From: Cryobacterium melibiosiphilum
GTDB lineage: Bacteria > Actinomycetota > Actinomycetes > Actinomycetales > Microbacteriaceae
DNA: 64,000 bases
Reading direction: 5' to 3'
Assembly: GCF_003602235.1 (NCBI RefSeq)
Contig: NZ_QZVS01000090.1
Location: 1-64,000 of the forward strand
Shown piece by piece: positions 19,523 to 27,980 of the stretch. Positions within the stretch are counted from its first letter, which is position 1, and each line of letters starts with the position of its first letter. The translations under genes were made by a program, and so were the position numbers. The notes under the pieces were generated by a model. The model saw only the letters and a list, made by a program, of their open reading frames with translations. It was not told the DNA's origin and did no database searches.

Positions 19523-20428
19523 ATGCGCGTTCTGATTGCCGGAGCCTCCGGCCTGATCGGCACCGAACTGTCCCGCCAGCTCGGAGCGGCCGGCCACACG
19601 GCCGTGCGCCTCGTGAGGCGCGAACCTCTCGGCCGCAACGAGTTTCGCTGGGACCCCGCGGCCCTCGTGCTCGACCCCGCGGTACTCGATGACATCGACG
19701 CCATCGTCAACCTCTCGGGCGCCTCGCTCGCCCGGCTGCCCTGGACCCTCTCCTACCGCAAAGAGATCCTGCGCTCGCGGGTGCAGGCCACGCGCACACT
19801 GACGGATGCCCTCCGCCACTCGGCCGAACGACCCGGAGTCACCCCGCCCGGGATTCTGCTGAACGGGTCCGCCGTGGGAATCTACGGCGACCGTCCCGGT
19901 GAAGAGCTCACCGAAGGCTCCGCCCCCGCCCACGATTTTCTGGCCGAGGTCGTCACGGCCTGGGAACGCGAGGCGGCACTCGCCCCCGACGGTACCCGGG
20001 TCGTGAACCTGCGCACCGGACTGGTGATCGCTGCCAGCGGGGCGCTGAAGCCCGTGCTGCCGCTGACGAAGCTCGGCCTCGCCGGGCCGCTCGGCGCCGG
20101 CACCCAGCACTGGCCGTGGATCAGCCTGCACGATGAGGCCGCCGCAATCGTGCACCTGCTGGGGTCGACCCTGACCGGACCGGTCAACCTGGTCGGGCCC
20201 ACCCCGGCAACGGCGAACGACGTGATGGGAGCGCTCGCGACCGCTCTCAACCGGCCGTTCCGGCTCGCGGTACCCGAGCGTGTCCTGACACTGCTGCTGC
20301 AGGATGCCGCCCGGGAGCTGCTGCTGGCCGACCAGCGGGTCAGTTCGGCGCGGCTCGTCGCCGACGGCTTCACGTTCACCCATCGGACGTCCACCGAGGC
20401 CGTCGGCTGGATGCTCGCCCAGCGCTGA
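19523..20428 (+). CDS. TIGR01777-family NAD(P)-binding epimerase (YfcH-like)
   Basis: An SDR-type protein of 301 residues with the dinucleotide-binding GASGLIG at residues 7-13, the NLSGASL segment and NGSAVGIYG, and the DUF1731 C-terminal domain (from ANDVMGALATALNRPFRL). Such proteins are called sugar-nucleotide epimerases, but their true substrate is not established. It starts 12 bp after osmC, so it is probably co-transcribed. Confidence 0.88.
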   Translation: MRVLIAGASGLIGTELSRQLGAAGHTAVRLVRREPLGRNEFRWDPAALVLDPAVLDDIDAIVNLSGASLARLPWTLSYRKEILRSRVQATRTLTDALRHSAERPGVTPPGILLNGSAVGIYGDRPGEELTEGSAPAHDFLAEVVTAWEREAALAPDGTRVVNLRTGLVIAASGALKPVLPLTKLGLAGPLGAGTQHWPWISLHDEAAAIVHLLGSTLTGPVNLVGPTPATANDVMGALATALNRPFRLAVPERVLTLLLQDAARELLLADQRVSSARLVADGFTFTHRTSTEAVGWMLAQR

Positions 20429-20459
20429 CTCCGCCCTCGAAGCGCCGATGAGAGACCTC

Positions 20460-20519
20460 TGCGCCCGAAAACTGCTCGTGCGCGTGGCCTGCCAAGCGCA
20501 CGAGCAGTTTTGCGGCGCA
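20460..20519. repeat. Long-hairpin REP-like element, copy A
   Basis: Two 24-bp arms (20460-20483 and 20496-20519) pair with two mismatches around a 12-base loop (GTGGCCTGCCAA). The same element, including the loop, recurs at 21855-21916 on the other side of the AbiEi/DUF559 gene. It lies between two convergent genes and could also act as a terminator. Confidence 0.85.
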
Positions 20520-20529
20520 CCACCCAAGG

Positions 20530-20551
20530 ACGACGTGTTTTCAGACGCAGG
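20530..20551. repeat. Degenerate half-copy of the REP-like element
   Basis: GACGTGTTTTCAGACGCAG resembles the right arm of the element at 21894-21916. It is a diverged fragment and the call rests on similarity by eye. Confidence 0.4.
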
Positions 20552-20641
20552 TGCCGGTTCGGGCGCACGTGTTTGCGGAGGCTGGATGTCCCTGTCGTTT
20601 CCGGGGCGCTGGTGCGGGTGGGGCGCAAACCGGCGAACGCG

Positions 20642-21625
20642 TCAGAGCCAGTCGCGACGGATGACGCGGGTCGTCCTCACGGGCACAAGCCCGGCATCCG
20701 TCAGCAGGCGCAGCAGTCGCGCCGGGTCGACGAGGTCCTTCCACACGGCACGCACCACACGGTATCCCAGCGCCCGCAGCCGATCTTCCCGCAGCTTTTC
20801 GAGCACCACAATCTGGTCGGCGGAAAGCCCGTGCCGGTACCGCGCGTCCAGGTACTTGGTCTGACCGTCGAACTCCAGGATCACCCTGTCGAGCCGCCAG
20901 GTGAAATCGGCGAACCCGATCAGGCCGTCCGCATCGCGGAATTCCACCTGCAACTCCGGGTCGCCCAAGCCCAACTCGGAAAGGATGATGCGGCACAGGG
21001 ATTCCCCCACGGATTCGGACAACGGCGTGCTCGCGTCCAGAACCGCGAGAACTCGCCGAAGCCCGCGGAACGGGGACATGAGCTCGATCAACGCGCTCAC
21101 GTCGGCGCGGGTGGTGAGCGGCCGCCGGGTGCGGCGGTCTCTGTGCAGGGCTGCATCCATCACGACGACGGCGACTTCGAAATCCGCATGCGCGGCGATA
21201 TCGACGACCGTGCGCGCCGGAGTCGTCATGGTCAACGCACCCATCATGGTGACGGGCACGTCTCTGAGCCCGACGGTGTGGGCGAGGACGACGGTAGTCG
21301 ACCGGCCACCGTCGGCGCATTCCTTCAGCACGTGGGCCCGGTCGGGCCAGCGCCCGAGCACGGGGAGCCCGAGCAGGGCTGCGGCGGTTTGGTGGGAAAA
21401 GACCAGACCGGGCCCGGCCAGCCTCTCGGCGACGGTGGCGAGCAGCCGGTGTCGATCGGCGTTGACGAGCGGATCCCACAGCACCCGGTCGAGATAGACC
21501 CCGTGTTTGACCCGCACGAGCATGCCGCGTTGGGCGGCACGGCTGAGGCGGGTGTCATCCTGCCCGAGCGCCCCCAGGTCGCAGGCGAATATCAGGGATT
21601 GGCGGGCGAGGTCAAGAGGGTCCAT
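20642..21625 (-). CDS. AbiEi-like N-terminal domain / DUF559 (Vsr-like nuclease) protein
   Basis: A 327-residue protein. The N-terminal half resembles the AbiEi antitoxin-type domain (start of a winged helix, RLSRAAQRGMLVRVKHGVYL, and the FSHQTAAALLGLPVLG segment). The C-terminal 120 residues form a DUF559/Vsr-like PD-(D/E)xK domain with candidate catalytic Asp240 (FADF), Glu251 and Lys257 (ILEFDGQTK) and the conserved LREDRLRALGYRVVRAVWKDL. No toxin partner gene is adjacent. The reading frame extends to 21724, but the first 33 residues look non-coding. The gene is flanked by REP-like hairpins. A nuclease or regulator role is inferred, not shown. Confidence 0.72.
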   Translation of the reverse strand: MDPLDLARQSLIFACDLGALGQDDTRLSRAAQRGMLVRVKHGVYLDRVLWDPLVNADRHRLLATVAERLAGPGLVFSHQTAAALLGLPVLGRWPDRAHVLKECADGGRSTTVVLAHTVGLRDVPVTMMGALTMTTPARTVVDIAAHADFEVAVVVMDAALHRDRRTRRPLTTRADVSALIELMSPFRGLRRVLAVLDASTPLSESVGESLCRIILSELGLGDPELQVEFRDADGLIGFADFTWRLDRVILEFDGQTKYLDARYRHGLSADQIVVLEKLREDRLRALGYRVVRAVWKDLVDPARLLRLLTDAGLVPVRTTRVIRRDWL

Positions 21626-21761
21626 GCCGGCAACAGTGGCAGTGGACAGCCATCTCTGGGGAGGATTTGGCGTATCTGTGGACAGCTTTCTGCATGGTGA
21701 GGCTCGTAGGGGATGTCTCGGCACCGGTGGATGCAGGGCAGGCGGGGCTCTGCGCCGGTTG

Positions 21762-21829
21762 TGCGCCGGCCAATTGCTCGTGCGTGCGAAACCCGCACCG
21801 GGTGGCGCGCCGGAAACCTGCTGGTGCGA
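21762..21829. repeat. Two diverged copies of the REP-like left arm
   Basis: Sequences at 21762-21786 and 21805-21829 each resemble the left arm of the hairpin elements (TGCGCCnGAAAnCTGCTCGTGCG) with several changes. Together with the intact copy at 21855 they make three left-arm-like units within 100 bp upstream of the AbiEi/DUF559 gene. Confidence 0.5.
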
Positions 21830-21854
21830 TCGATACCTGCACCTCGTGAGGCTC

Positions 21855-21916
21855 CTGCGCCTGAAAGCTGCTCGTGCGCGTGGCCTGCCACTAGCACGTG
21901 CAGCTTTCAGGCGCAG
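21855..21916. repeat. Long-hairpin REP-like element, copy B
   Basis: Arms of 23 bp (21855-21877 and 21894-21916) pair with one mismatch around a 16-base loop beginning GCGTGGCCTGCCA, the same loop as copy A. Both copies have the same orientation and bracket the AbiEi/DUF559 gene. Confidence 0.85.
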
Positions 21917-22002
21917 GGCCGCGGGGCGGAGCCGGGTTCAGGCTCACGGCAGAACCGGCCCCACGCGGCTTCGGGCTGCGGTGCCGTCAGGAGGGCGGCG
22001 GG

Positions 22003-22446
22003 CTACTTCGCGGGGCGCTCGAGCGTGATGGCGGTGCGGATCGCGCCGCGGGCCCGCTTGCGGTCGCCGGCAGCGTCGTAGGCGAGGCCGAGGCGCGCCC
22101 AGGCCTGCCAGCGCTCAGGGGTCGCCTCTGCGGCGTCGCGAAATTCCGGGAATGCGGCATCCGCGTCCGCGCGGATCACCCGGCCGCTCGGCCGACGGGG
22201 CAGGTCGAGCAGGGGCAGCTCGTTCTGCTCCTCGAGAAGTTTCATCAGGCGCTCAGACCGAAACCCGAACATGACCTCGCGGGACAGCGCCCAGACGCCG
22301 ATGATCGGCAGCACGATGAGGGCGATGCCGATCACGACGCCGATCGCTTCGCCGCTCGTGACGAACAGCACCGCGCGCGACGCCATCACGACGAGATAGA
22401 ACAGCAGCAGGGCAGCCATCACGATGACGGCGATGCGTGCCTTCAT
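22003..22446 (-). CDS. TPR-like membrane protein downstream of dapB
   Basis: A 147-residue protein with two N-terminal membrane helices (about residues 5-28 and 36-55) and a cytoplasmic C-terminal part resembling one tetratricopeptide unit (PERWQAWARLGLAYDAAGDRKRARGAIRTAI). It overlaps dapB by 4 bp and is probably co-translated with it. Homologues accompany dapB in related Actinobacteria; the function is unknown. Confidence 0.72.
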   Translation of the reverse strand: MKARIAVIVMAALLLFYLVVMASRAVLFVTSGEAIGVVIGIALIVLPIIGVWALSREVMFGFRSERLMKLLEEQNELPLLDLPRRPSGRVIRADADAAFPEFRDAAEATPERWQAWARLGLAYDAAGDRKRARGAIRTAITLERPAK

Positions 22447-23231
22447 ACGGATGCCCCCGCGCCCGTCACGGAAGCCCCCACCGGCGTCGGGGTGGTGCCG
22501 AAGCCGAGATCGACGATCTGGTCGAGGCCGACCGTCACGCCGCGGGCCTCGCGGGTCGCGTCGAGGGCCAGCATGATGCCGCGCTCGTAGGCCTGGGCCG
22601 AGAGCGTGTTGTGGCTGATCGTCACCGTCTCCCCCGGGCCGCCGAGAAAGACGTCTTGCCGGGCGAGCAGGCCGGCGAGGCGAAGACTGTGCACCGGCAC
22701 GCTCGACACCTGCTGGCCGCGGGCGCGCTGGTCGGTATGCGGTGCCGAAACGGGGCCGAGTTCAGCGCGCGCACGGCCGATGAGTTCGGCGGTGCGCACC
22801 GCGGTTCCCGACGGCGAGTCGACCTTCGCGGCCTGGTGCGCCTCGACGATTTCGATGGAGTCATAGAAGCGCGCGGCGGCGGTTGCGAACGCGGTCGCGA
22901 GCACAGAGCCGATCGAAAAGTTCGGAATGATGACCACGCCGGTGTCGTCGCGCCCGGCGAGGCGGTGGCTGAGGCTGCCGATGCGGTCTTCCGACCAGCC
23001 AGAGGTGCCCACGAGCACCCGCAGGCCGTTCGCGCAGGCGAAGTCGACGACGCCCTGGCTGACGCCGGGCCGGGTGACGTCGATCGCGATCTCGGCGCCG
23101 AGCATCTCGGAGAGTTCGCTCTGCGACCCCAGCCGGGCGACGAGTTCGTAGTGGTCAGCCTGTTCCACCAGCCCGCAGATGAGGCGGCCCATCGTGCCCG
23201 TTGCGCCGATAACGGCCACGCGTGTTGTCAT
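22443..23231 (-). CDS. dapB: 4-Hydroxy-tetrahydrodipicolinate reductase
   Basis: Second enzyme of the diaminopimelate branch, NAD(P)H-dependent. The 262-residue protein has the Rossmann motif GATGTMG at residues 10-16 and the catalytic segment EAHQAAKVDSPSGTA. It is transcribed with the TPR-like gene and is divergent from the acetyltransferase gene at 23306. Confidence 0.96.
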   Translation of the reverse strand: MTTRVAVIGATGTMGRLICGLVEQADHYELVARLGSQSELSEMLGAEIAIDVTRPGVSQGVVDFACANGLRVLVGTSGWSEDRIGSLSHRLAGRDDTGVVIIPNFSIGSVLATAFATAAARFYDSIEIVEAHQAAKVDSPSGTAVRTAELIGRARAELGPVSAPHTDQRARGQQVSSVPVHSLRLAGLLARQDVFLGGPGETVTISHNTLSAQAYERGIMLALDATREARGVTVGLDQIVDLGFGTTPTPVGASVTGAGASV

Positions 23232-23305
23232 AGACCCAATCTACCAAGCCCCACCGCCAGCGGGAGTCCGTACCGGCGCCCACGGCCAGCCCGTAGCCTA
23301 GGCGC

Positions 23306-23824
23306 ATGCCCGATTCCCGCGCCCAGCACCCTCACCCGACCCCACCGGTATTCACCGAAACGCCCGTGACGGATGCCGCAGCCCATTCCCTGCTCGCCGC
23401 CTACTTCGCCGAGCGGGCGCTGACGTTCCCCGCCCAGCAGGGGCGCTACAGCCCCACGTTCCCCGCGCTCGAACAGTTCGTGCCGCCCGCGGGCGTCTTT
23501 CTGTTGCTGGGCGACCCGGCGGCCGGAGGCTTCGTGGGGTGCGGGGGCATCCGTCGCCTCGACGACACCCCGGCCGGAGCCGTACGCTTCGAGATCAAGC
23601 ACCTGTGGCTGCACCCGAGCACCCGGGGTCGGGGCTGGGGCCGCGCCCTGCTGGCCGAGCTCGAACGGCGGGCGCACGGTTTCGGGGCGACCGAAGTCGT
23701 GCTCGACACGAACGCGAGCCTCACGGCCGCCGGCGCCCTCTATGCGAGCGCCGGATACGCCCAGATCCAGCCGTATAACAACAATCCCAACGCGACCACC
23801 TGGTATTCCAAGCAACTGGCCTAG
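23306..23824 (+). CDS. GNAT-family N-acetyltransferase
   Basis: A 172-residue protein with the GNAT acetyl-CoA site LHPSTRGRGWGRALL (motif A, RGxGxG/A) and a C-terminal YASAGYAQI segment. The substrate cannot be inferred. Its stop is 14 bp from the convergent phosphatase gene. Confidence 0.85.
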   Translation: MPDSRAQHPHPTPPVFTETPVTDAAAHSLLAAYFAERALTFPAQQGRYSPTFPALEQFVPPAGVFLLLGDPAAGGFVGCGGIRRLDDTPAGAVRFEIKHLWLHPSTRGRGWGRALLAELERRAHGFGATEVVLDTNASLTAAGALYASAGYAQIQPYNNNPNATTWYSKQLA

Positions 23825-23838
23825 TCGGGCCGGCGGGT

Positions 23839-24441
23839 TCAGAACATCAGGGGTTCGGGCAGCCCGGTGCGCAGCTCGACAGGCAGGTGACCGAGGTCGT
23901 TGTGGGTCACCAGGGTCCACGGGCGACCCGGCTTCTGCTGCAGCACGGTGAGCCCGCAGTGCGCCTGGTTGATGCCGACCCAGCGCCAGTCGGGGGCACC
24001 GAGCACCTCGCGCACGAACCAGGCGATCACGAAGTTGTGGGTGATCAGCAGGTCATGCCGCTGGCTGCGCCGCGGCTGGAGAAATTCGGCGACGGCATCC
24101 TCCATCTGGGCGCGACCGGCGTCGATCTCCGCTTCGGTGACCGAGCCGAAAAACGGGTCGTAGGCGGACGGTGTCTCCGGCGCCCGGCCCGAGGGAATGC
24201 AGTCAAAGAGCAGCGGCGACGCCTCCCAGACCAGTGACGGCAGGCGTTTCGACATGATCGACGCGGTCTCGGCGGCGCGCTGCAGGGGCGAGTGCCAGGC
24301 CCCCGTGAACGGGACGCCGCTCAGACGCTCGGCGATGTACCCGGCTTGGCGGATGCCGCGGGGCGACAGCGGGCCGTCTTCCAGTCCGTGCTCGGCATCC
24401 TGCTGTTCGCCGTGCCGGACCAGATAGATGTACTGGGGCAC
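23839..24441 (-). CDS. Histidine phosphatase family protein
   Basis: A 200-residue member of the phosphoglycerate mutase-like superfamily. The phosphoacceptor His is in LVRHGEQQD near the N-terminus, and a second conserved His lies in LLITHNFVIAWFV. The start is GTG with AAAGGGA upstream. It is downstream of the M16 peptidase gene, separated by 81 bp that contain a G-quadruplex-like tract. The substrate is unknown. Confidence 0.85.
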   Translation of the reverse strand: MPQYIYLVRHGEQQDAEHGLEDGPLSPRGIRQAGYIAERLSGVPFTGAWHSPLQRAAETASIMSKRLPSLVWEASPLLFDCIPSGRAPETPSAYDPFFGSVTEAEIDAGRAQMEDAVAEFLQPRRSQRHDLLITHNFVIAWFVREVLGAPDWRWVGINQAHCGLTVLQQKPGRPWTLVTHNDLGHLPVELRTGLPEPLMF

Positions 24442-24474
24442 ACTGTCCCTTTCGCTGGGGAGGGTCTCGCCGGT

Positions 24475-24508
24475 GGGGCGGGGTGGGGTCGCGCGGGGTC
24501 GGGCGGGG
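24475..24508 (+). other. G-quadruplex-prone tract
   Basis: Five runs of four G and one of three lie within 34 bases (GGGGCGGGGTGGGG, then TCGCGC and further runs). The tract lies between the M16 peptidase and histidine phosphatase genes and is G-rich on the non-transcribed plus strand. Confidence 0.6.
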
Positions 24509-24522
24509 TCGACGCCGGGCTG

Positions 24523-25890
24523 CTACGGTCGGGCGCTGCGCGAGAACACGGTGTCGAACGCTTGCTCGTCGACCGCCCCGACCGCGACCACGGAGATCGG
24601 CCCGGAGGCCATGTCCGCGGCGAGCTGCTGCACATCGGCCGCGGTGACCAGGGCCAGACGCCGCAAGGCTTCGTCGAGGTCGGAGAACTCTCCGAGGGTG
24701 ATTTCCGACCGGCCGAGCCGGGACATCCGAGTGTCGGAATCTTCCAGCGCGAGGGCCGAGGCACCCGACAACTGACCGGCCGCGCGGGTCATCTCGTCGG
24801 CGGTCACGCCGTGTTCGGCGAGGCGGTGCAGCTCGCTGAGCATCAGCTCCGCCACCTGGCCGGCCTTGGCCGGAGTGCACCCGGCATACATGCCGAACAG
24901 TCCCGCATCGGAGTACCCGGGGGCGAAGGAATAGACCGAATAGGCCAGTCCGCGCTTCTCCCGAACCTCCTGGAACAGTCGGGACGACATGCCCCCGCCG
25001 AAGATCGAGTTGAGCACGCTCATCGTGACACGGCGGTCGTCAGAGGCGACAATGCCCGGCACCCCGATGAGCAGGTTGGCCTGCTCGAGCGGTCGGCGCA
25101 CGATCGTGAGTGCCTCGCCCTGGGTGATCAGCGCGGGGTGATCGGTGCGGCGACCGACCGGCATCGCCGGAACCGACAGGTCCCAACCGGCGCGTTCCAG
25201 CGCGCGGATGACGTCGGCGACGAGGGTGTCGTGGTCCACGGCTCCGGCGACGGTGACCACCAGGTCCTGCGGACGGTAATTGTCGCGGTAGTGCTCCAGT
25301 ACGGCGTCACGGCTGGCGGCCGCGATCATCGCGGGGCTGCCGCCGATCGGTCGGCCCAGCGGATGCTTGCCCAGCACCGCCTCGAAGAATCGTTCGTTCG
25401 CGACATCGGCCGGGTCGTCGTCGGCCATCGCGAGTTCCTCGAGGATCACCCCGCGTTCGGTTTCGAATTCAGCGGCGTCGAGCAGGGAGGAGGTCAGCAT
25501 GTCGGTCAGCACCTCGACGGCCATCGGCAGGTCGCGGTCCTGCACCTTGGCGTAATAACAGGTGTATTCCTTGCCCGTCATGGCGTTGTGCTCGCCACCG
25601 ACCGCATCGAAGGCGATCGCGATGTCGAGCGCGCTGCGGCTCGGGGTGCCCTTGAACAGCAGGTGTTCGAGAAAGTGTGTGGAACCGTAATGGCCCGGCT
25701 GTTCGTCGCGGGAACCGACCGCGACCCAGTAGCCAATGGTCAGGCTGCGGCTGCCGGGCACCTGTTCGCTGAGGATGCGCACCCCGCTCGGAAGCACACT
25801 GCGACGCACCCGCGCATCACCGGCCGCCCGAAACGAGAGTTCGGCCAGATCCAGGGGGAACTCCACTGCTTCGCTCATGTCATCACCCAC
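24523..25890 (-). CDS. M16-family zinc metallopeptidase
   Basis: A 455-residue pitrilysin-type protease of the mitochondrial-processing-peptidase group. The zinc motif HFLEH is at residues 72-76, the distal glutamate lies in GGEHNAMTGKEYTCYYAKV onward, and the R/Y-type C-terminal M16 domain follows (RGLAYSVYSF). In most Actinobacteria this gene directly follows rpsO-pnp; here pnp is 35 kb away. The ATG four codons downstream of the one given is an alternative start. Confidence 0.92.
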   Translation of the reverse strand: MGDDMSEAVEFPLDLAELSFRAAGDARVRRSVLPSGVRILSEQVPGSRSLTIGYWVAVGSRDEQPGHYGSTHFLEHLLFKGTPSRSALDIAIAFDAVGGEHNAMTGKEYTCYYAKVQDRDLPMAVEVLTDMLTSSLLDAAEFETERGVILEELAMADDDPADVANERFFEAVLGKHPLGRPIGGSPAMIAAASRDAVLEHYRDNYRPQDLVVTVAGAVDHDTLVADVIRALERAGWDLSVPAMPVGRRTDHPALITQGEALTIVRRPLEQANLLIGVPGIVASDDRRVTMSVLNSIFGGGMSSRLFQEVREKRGLAYSVYSFAPGYSDAGLFGMYAGCTPAKAGQVAELMLSELHRLAEHGVTADEMTRAAGQLSGASALALEDSDTRMSRLGRSEITLGEFSDLDEALRRLALVTAADVQQLAADMASGPISVVAVGAVDEQAFDTVFSRSARP

Positions 25891-25945
25891 CTTACGTCAC
25901 CGGATGAACCCGGATTCGAGCGGATTCCCGAACGGGGTGGACGCT

Positions 25946-25961
25946 GACAGACGAGTCTGTC
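25946..25961. promoter_or_regulatory. Operator-like palindrome upstream of the TetR gene
   Basis: GACAGACGAGTCTGTC is a perfect inverted repeat with a 2-base centre. A TACAGT hexamer at 25973-25978 could be the -10 element. The site is in the divergent region between the M16 peptidase and TetR genes, and self-repression by the TetR protein is the simplest reading. Confidence 0.5.
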
Positions 25962-26070
25962 TAGGTCTGTGCTACAGTCTGGCTGTCGAACTCGGTTGCC
26001 CATCGAATCAGCGAGATCGACCTCACCGACAGACACACGCACCATTCGAGCCCGAAGAGGAGTTGACCGG

Positions 26071-26754
26071 ATGTCCGAGTTGACAGAAACGGCCATCCGG
26101 CCCACGTCGTATGTCCCCGGCGCCCAGCCGGTCCGACAGCAGGTCGGCGCTGCCGCGACGGCCGCCAGCGGAGCCCCCGCCGGAACCGCGACCCCGGCGA
26201 CCCACGCCCGCGTGCGGATCCTCGCCACCGCCGACGAACTCTTCTATCGCGAAGGTGTGCACACGGTCGGTGTTGACCGCATCATCCGCGAGGCGAAGGT
26301 CACCAAAGCCACGTTCTACAAGTACTACCGGTCAAAAGATGCCCTCATCGTGGTCTACGTGCAGGCCCGCGACAAGGCCGCCCGTGACTTCGTGACCGGT
26401 CTTGACGCCCGCTACGACACTCCCGAGAAGCGCCTGCGGGCGATCGTCACGGAGATCTCCAACCAGGTCGTGCGCGCCGGCTTCCACGGCTGCCCGTTCA
26501 TCAACGCGGCGGCGCAGTTCACCGACCCGATGCATCCGGTGCGCGTCGCCGTGACCGCCCATCGTGACTGGTACGGCGGAGCCGTCGAGGACCTCTTTCG
26601 CGGCATGGGCCATGCTCGCCCCGGCGACGCCGCCGACGATTTCTTCCTCGCCCGCGACGGAGCCTTTGCTGGCGCCAACCTGGGTGACCCCATCGCCGCA
26701 CACACCGCGTTGCTGCGGGCGATCCAGCGCGTGCTCGACGAGACGACCGACTGA
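26071..26754 (+). CDS. TetR/AcrR-family transcriptional regulator
   Basis: A 227-residue regulator with a 50-residue flexible N-terminus and a TetR DNA-binding domain (RVRILATADELFYREGVHTVGVDRIIREAKVTKATFYKYY). The ATG at 26071 is used because GAGGAG precedes it; the frame remains open to 25969. The neighbouring aldo/keto reductase is a possible target but is convergent, so the most evident target is its own promoter. Confidence 0.88.
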   Translation: MSELTETAIRPTSYVPGAQPVRQQVGAAATAASGAPAGTATPATHARVRILATADELFYREGVHTVGVDRIIREAKVTKATFYKYYRSKDALIVVYVQARDKAARDFVTGLDARYDTPEKRLRAIVTEISNQVVRAGFHGCPFINAAAQFTDPMHPVRVAVTAHRDWYGGAVEDLFRGMGHARPGDAADDFFLARDGAFAGANLGDPIAAHTALLRAIQRVLDETTD

Positions 26755-26757
26755 ACC

Positions 26758-26804
26758 CCGGCCCGGGCTCCCGGTGTGCCCCCTGCCACACCGGGCCCGG
26801 GTTT
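26758..26804. terminator. Bidirectional terminator hairpin
   Basis: CCCGGGCTCCCGGTGTG and CACACCGGGCCCGGG pair as a strong stem between the convergent TetR and aldo/keto reductase genes. Confidence 0.7.
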
Positions 26805-27793
26805 CAGGCTGAGATATGATCCAGTTCACGCAGCTCACCGGGGCTGAGCGTGACCGTCGCGGCCGACATGAGGTCCTTCACGTGCTCGGCATGCGTCACT
26901 CCGACCGTCGGGGCGACGACTCCCGGCCGGCTCAACAGCCAGGCCAGGGAAATCGTTGCCGGCGGCACCCCGTGGGTCGCCGCGATGCGGTCGACCGTCG
27001 CGAGCACCCGCAGTTCCCGGCGACGCAGGTACGGAGCCACGAGGGCACCCCGTGAGTCCTGCGGCAGGTCGCTGCGTGAGCGAAAGCCGCCCGCCAGAAA
27101 TCCGTGAGCCAAGGCGAAGCGCGGCAAAACCGACAGCTGCAGGGCCGCCGCCGCCACGGCGTCGGAGGACTCGAACGTTGAGCGTGCGACGAGGTTGTAT
27201 TCCGCCCCGATCGCGACGATCAGCGGCAGGCCGGCGTCGGAGAGTCGTCGCGCCTGGCCCAGCCGACTCGGCGAGAATCCGGAGACGGCCAGGTAACGAA
27301 CCTGCCCGGCACGCACGAGGGCGTCGACGGCGCCGAGGCTTTCCGCGAGCTCCACCGTGGGGTCGTCGAGGTGAAAGTACAGCAGGTCGATGTAGTCGAC
27401 GCCGAGCCGGGCGAGGGATGCCTCGACGGCACCAATGATGCTCGTCGCGGAGAGTCCCGGATAATCGCGTCCCCGCCCGATTTTCGTCGCGATCACCGTG
27501 TCGGCGCGATCGCCTCGGCTGCGCAGCCACCGGCCGATCAGCAGTTCGCTGCGCCCGGAGGAATAGTTGTCGGCCGTGTCGAGAAAGTTTCCACCGCGCG
27601 CCCGATAGCGGTCGAGGATGGTCGCGCTCGTCGTTTCACTCGTGGTCCAGCCGAACGCGCTGGTGCCCAGCGCGAGGGGATACACCGACAAATCCGTGCC
27701 GGCGATCGCCCGCCGCAGGCGCGAGCCGGCCACCCGCAGAGCAGAATGGCCGTGGCCTGCTGCGCTGCTGTGGAGGGCGGTCAATCGGGGCAT
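26804..27793 (-). CDS. Aldo/keto reductase
   Basis: A 329-residue (beta/alpha)8 NADPH-dependent oxidoreductase. The catalytic set is visible: Asp and Tyr in FLDTADNYSSG, Lys in IATKIGRG and His in LYFHLDDP. The first 35 residues are poorly conserved, so the start may be later. Similar proteins reduce varied aldehydes and ketones; the substrate is unknown. Confidence 0.85.
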   Translation of the reverse strand: MPRLTALHSSAAGHGHSALRVAGSRLRRAIAGTDLSVYPLALGTSAFGWTTSETTSATILDRYRARGGNFLDTADNYSSGRSELLIGRWLRSRGDRADTVIATKIGRGRDYPGLSATSIIGAVEASLARLGVDYIDLLYFHLDDPTVELAESLGAVDALVRAGQVRYLAVSGFSPSRLGQARRLSDAGLPLIVAIGAEYNLVARSTFESSDAVAAAALQLSVLPRFALAHGFLAGGFRSRSDLPQDSRGALVAPYLRRRELRVLATVDRIAATHGVPPATISLAWLLSRPGVVAPTVGVTHAEHVKDLMSAATVTLSPGELRELDHISA

Positions 27794-27980
27794 CCGTTCT
27801 CATGGTCCGACTTTGAGACTAGCCGCATTCAGGTGCCCCCCTAAAAAGCCCCGCTCCCGAGCAGCCCTGACCGCGATGGGTCAGCGGTCGGTTAGACTGG
27901 AGGACGCGCGAACGTGAGCGACCTGGTCGCTGCGGCCGATGGAACGCCCTTCCTGCCCACACCTCGCAGGAAACGGACCC

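Noticed and set aside
20642..21625. Complete type IV toxin-antitoxin pair
   Set aside because: Only the AbiEi-like protein is present; no AbiEii nucleotidyltransferase gene is adjacent.
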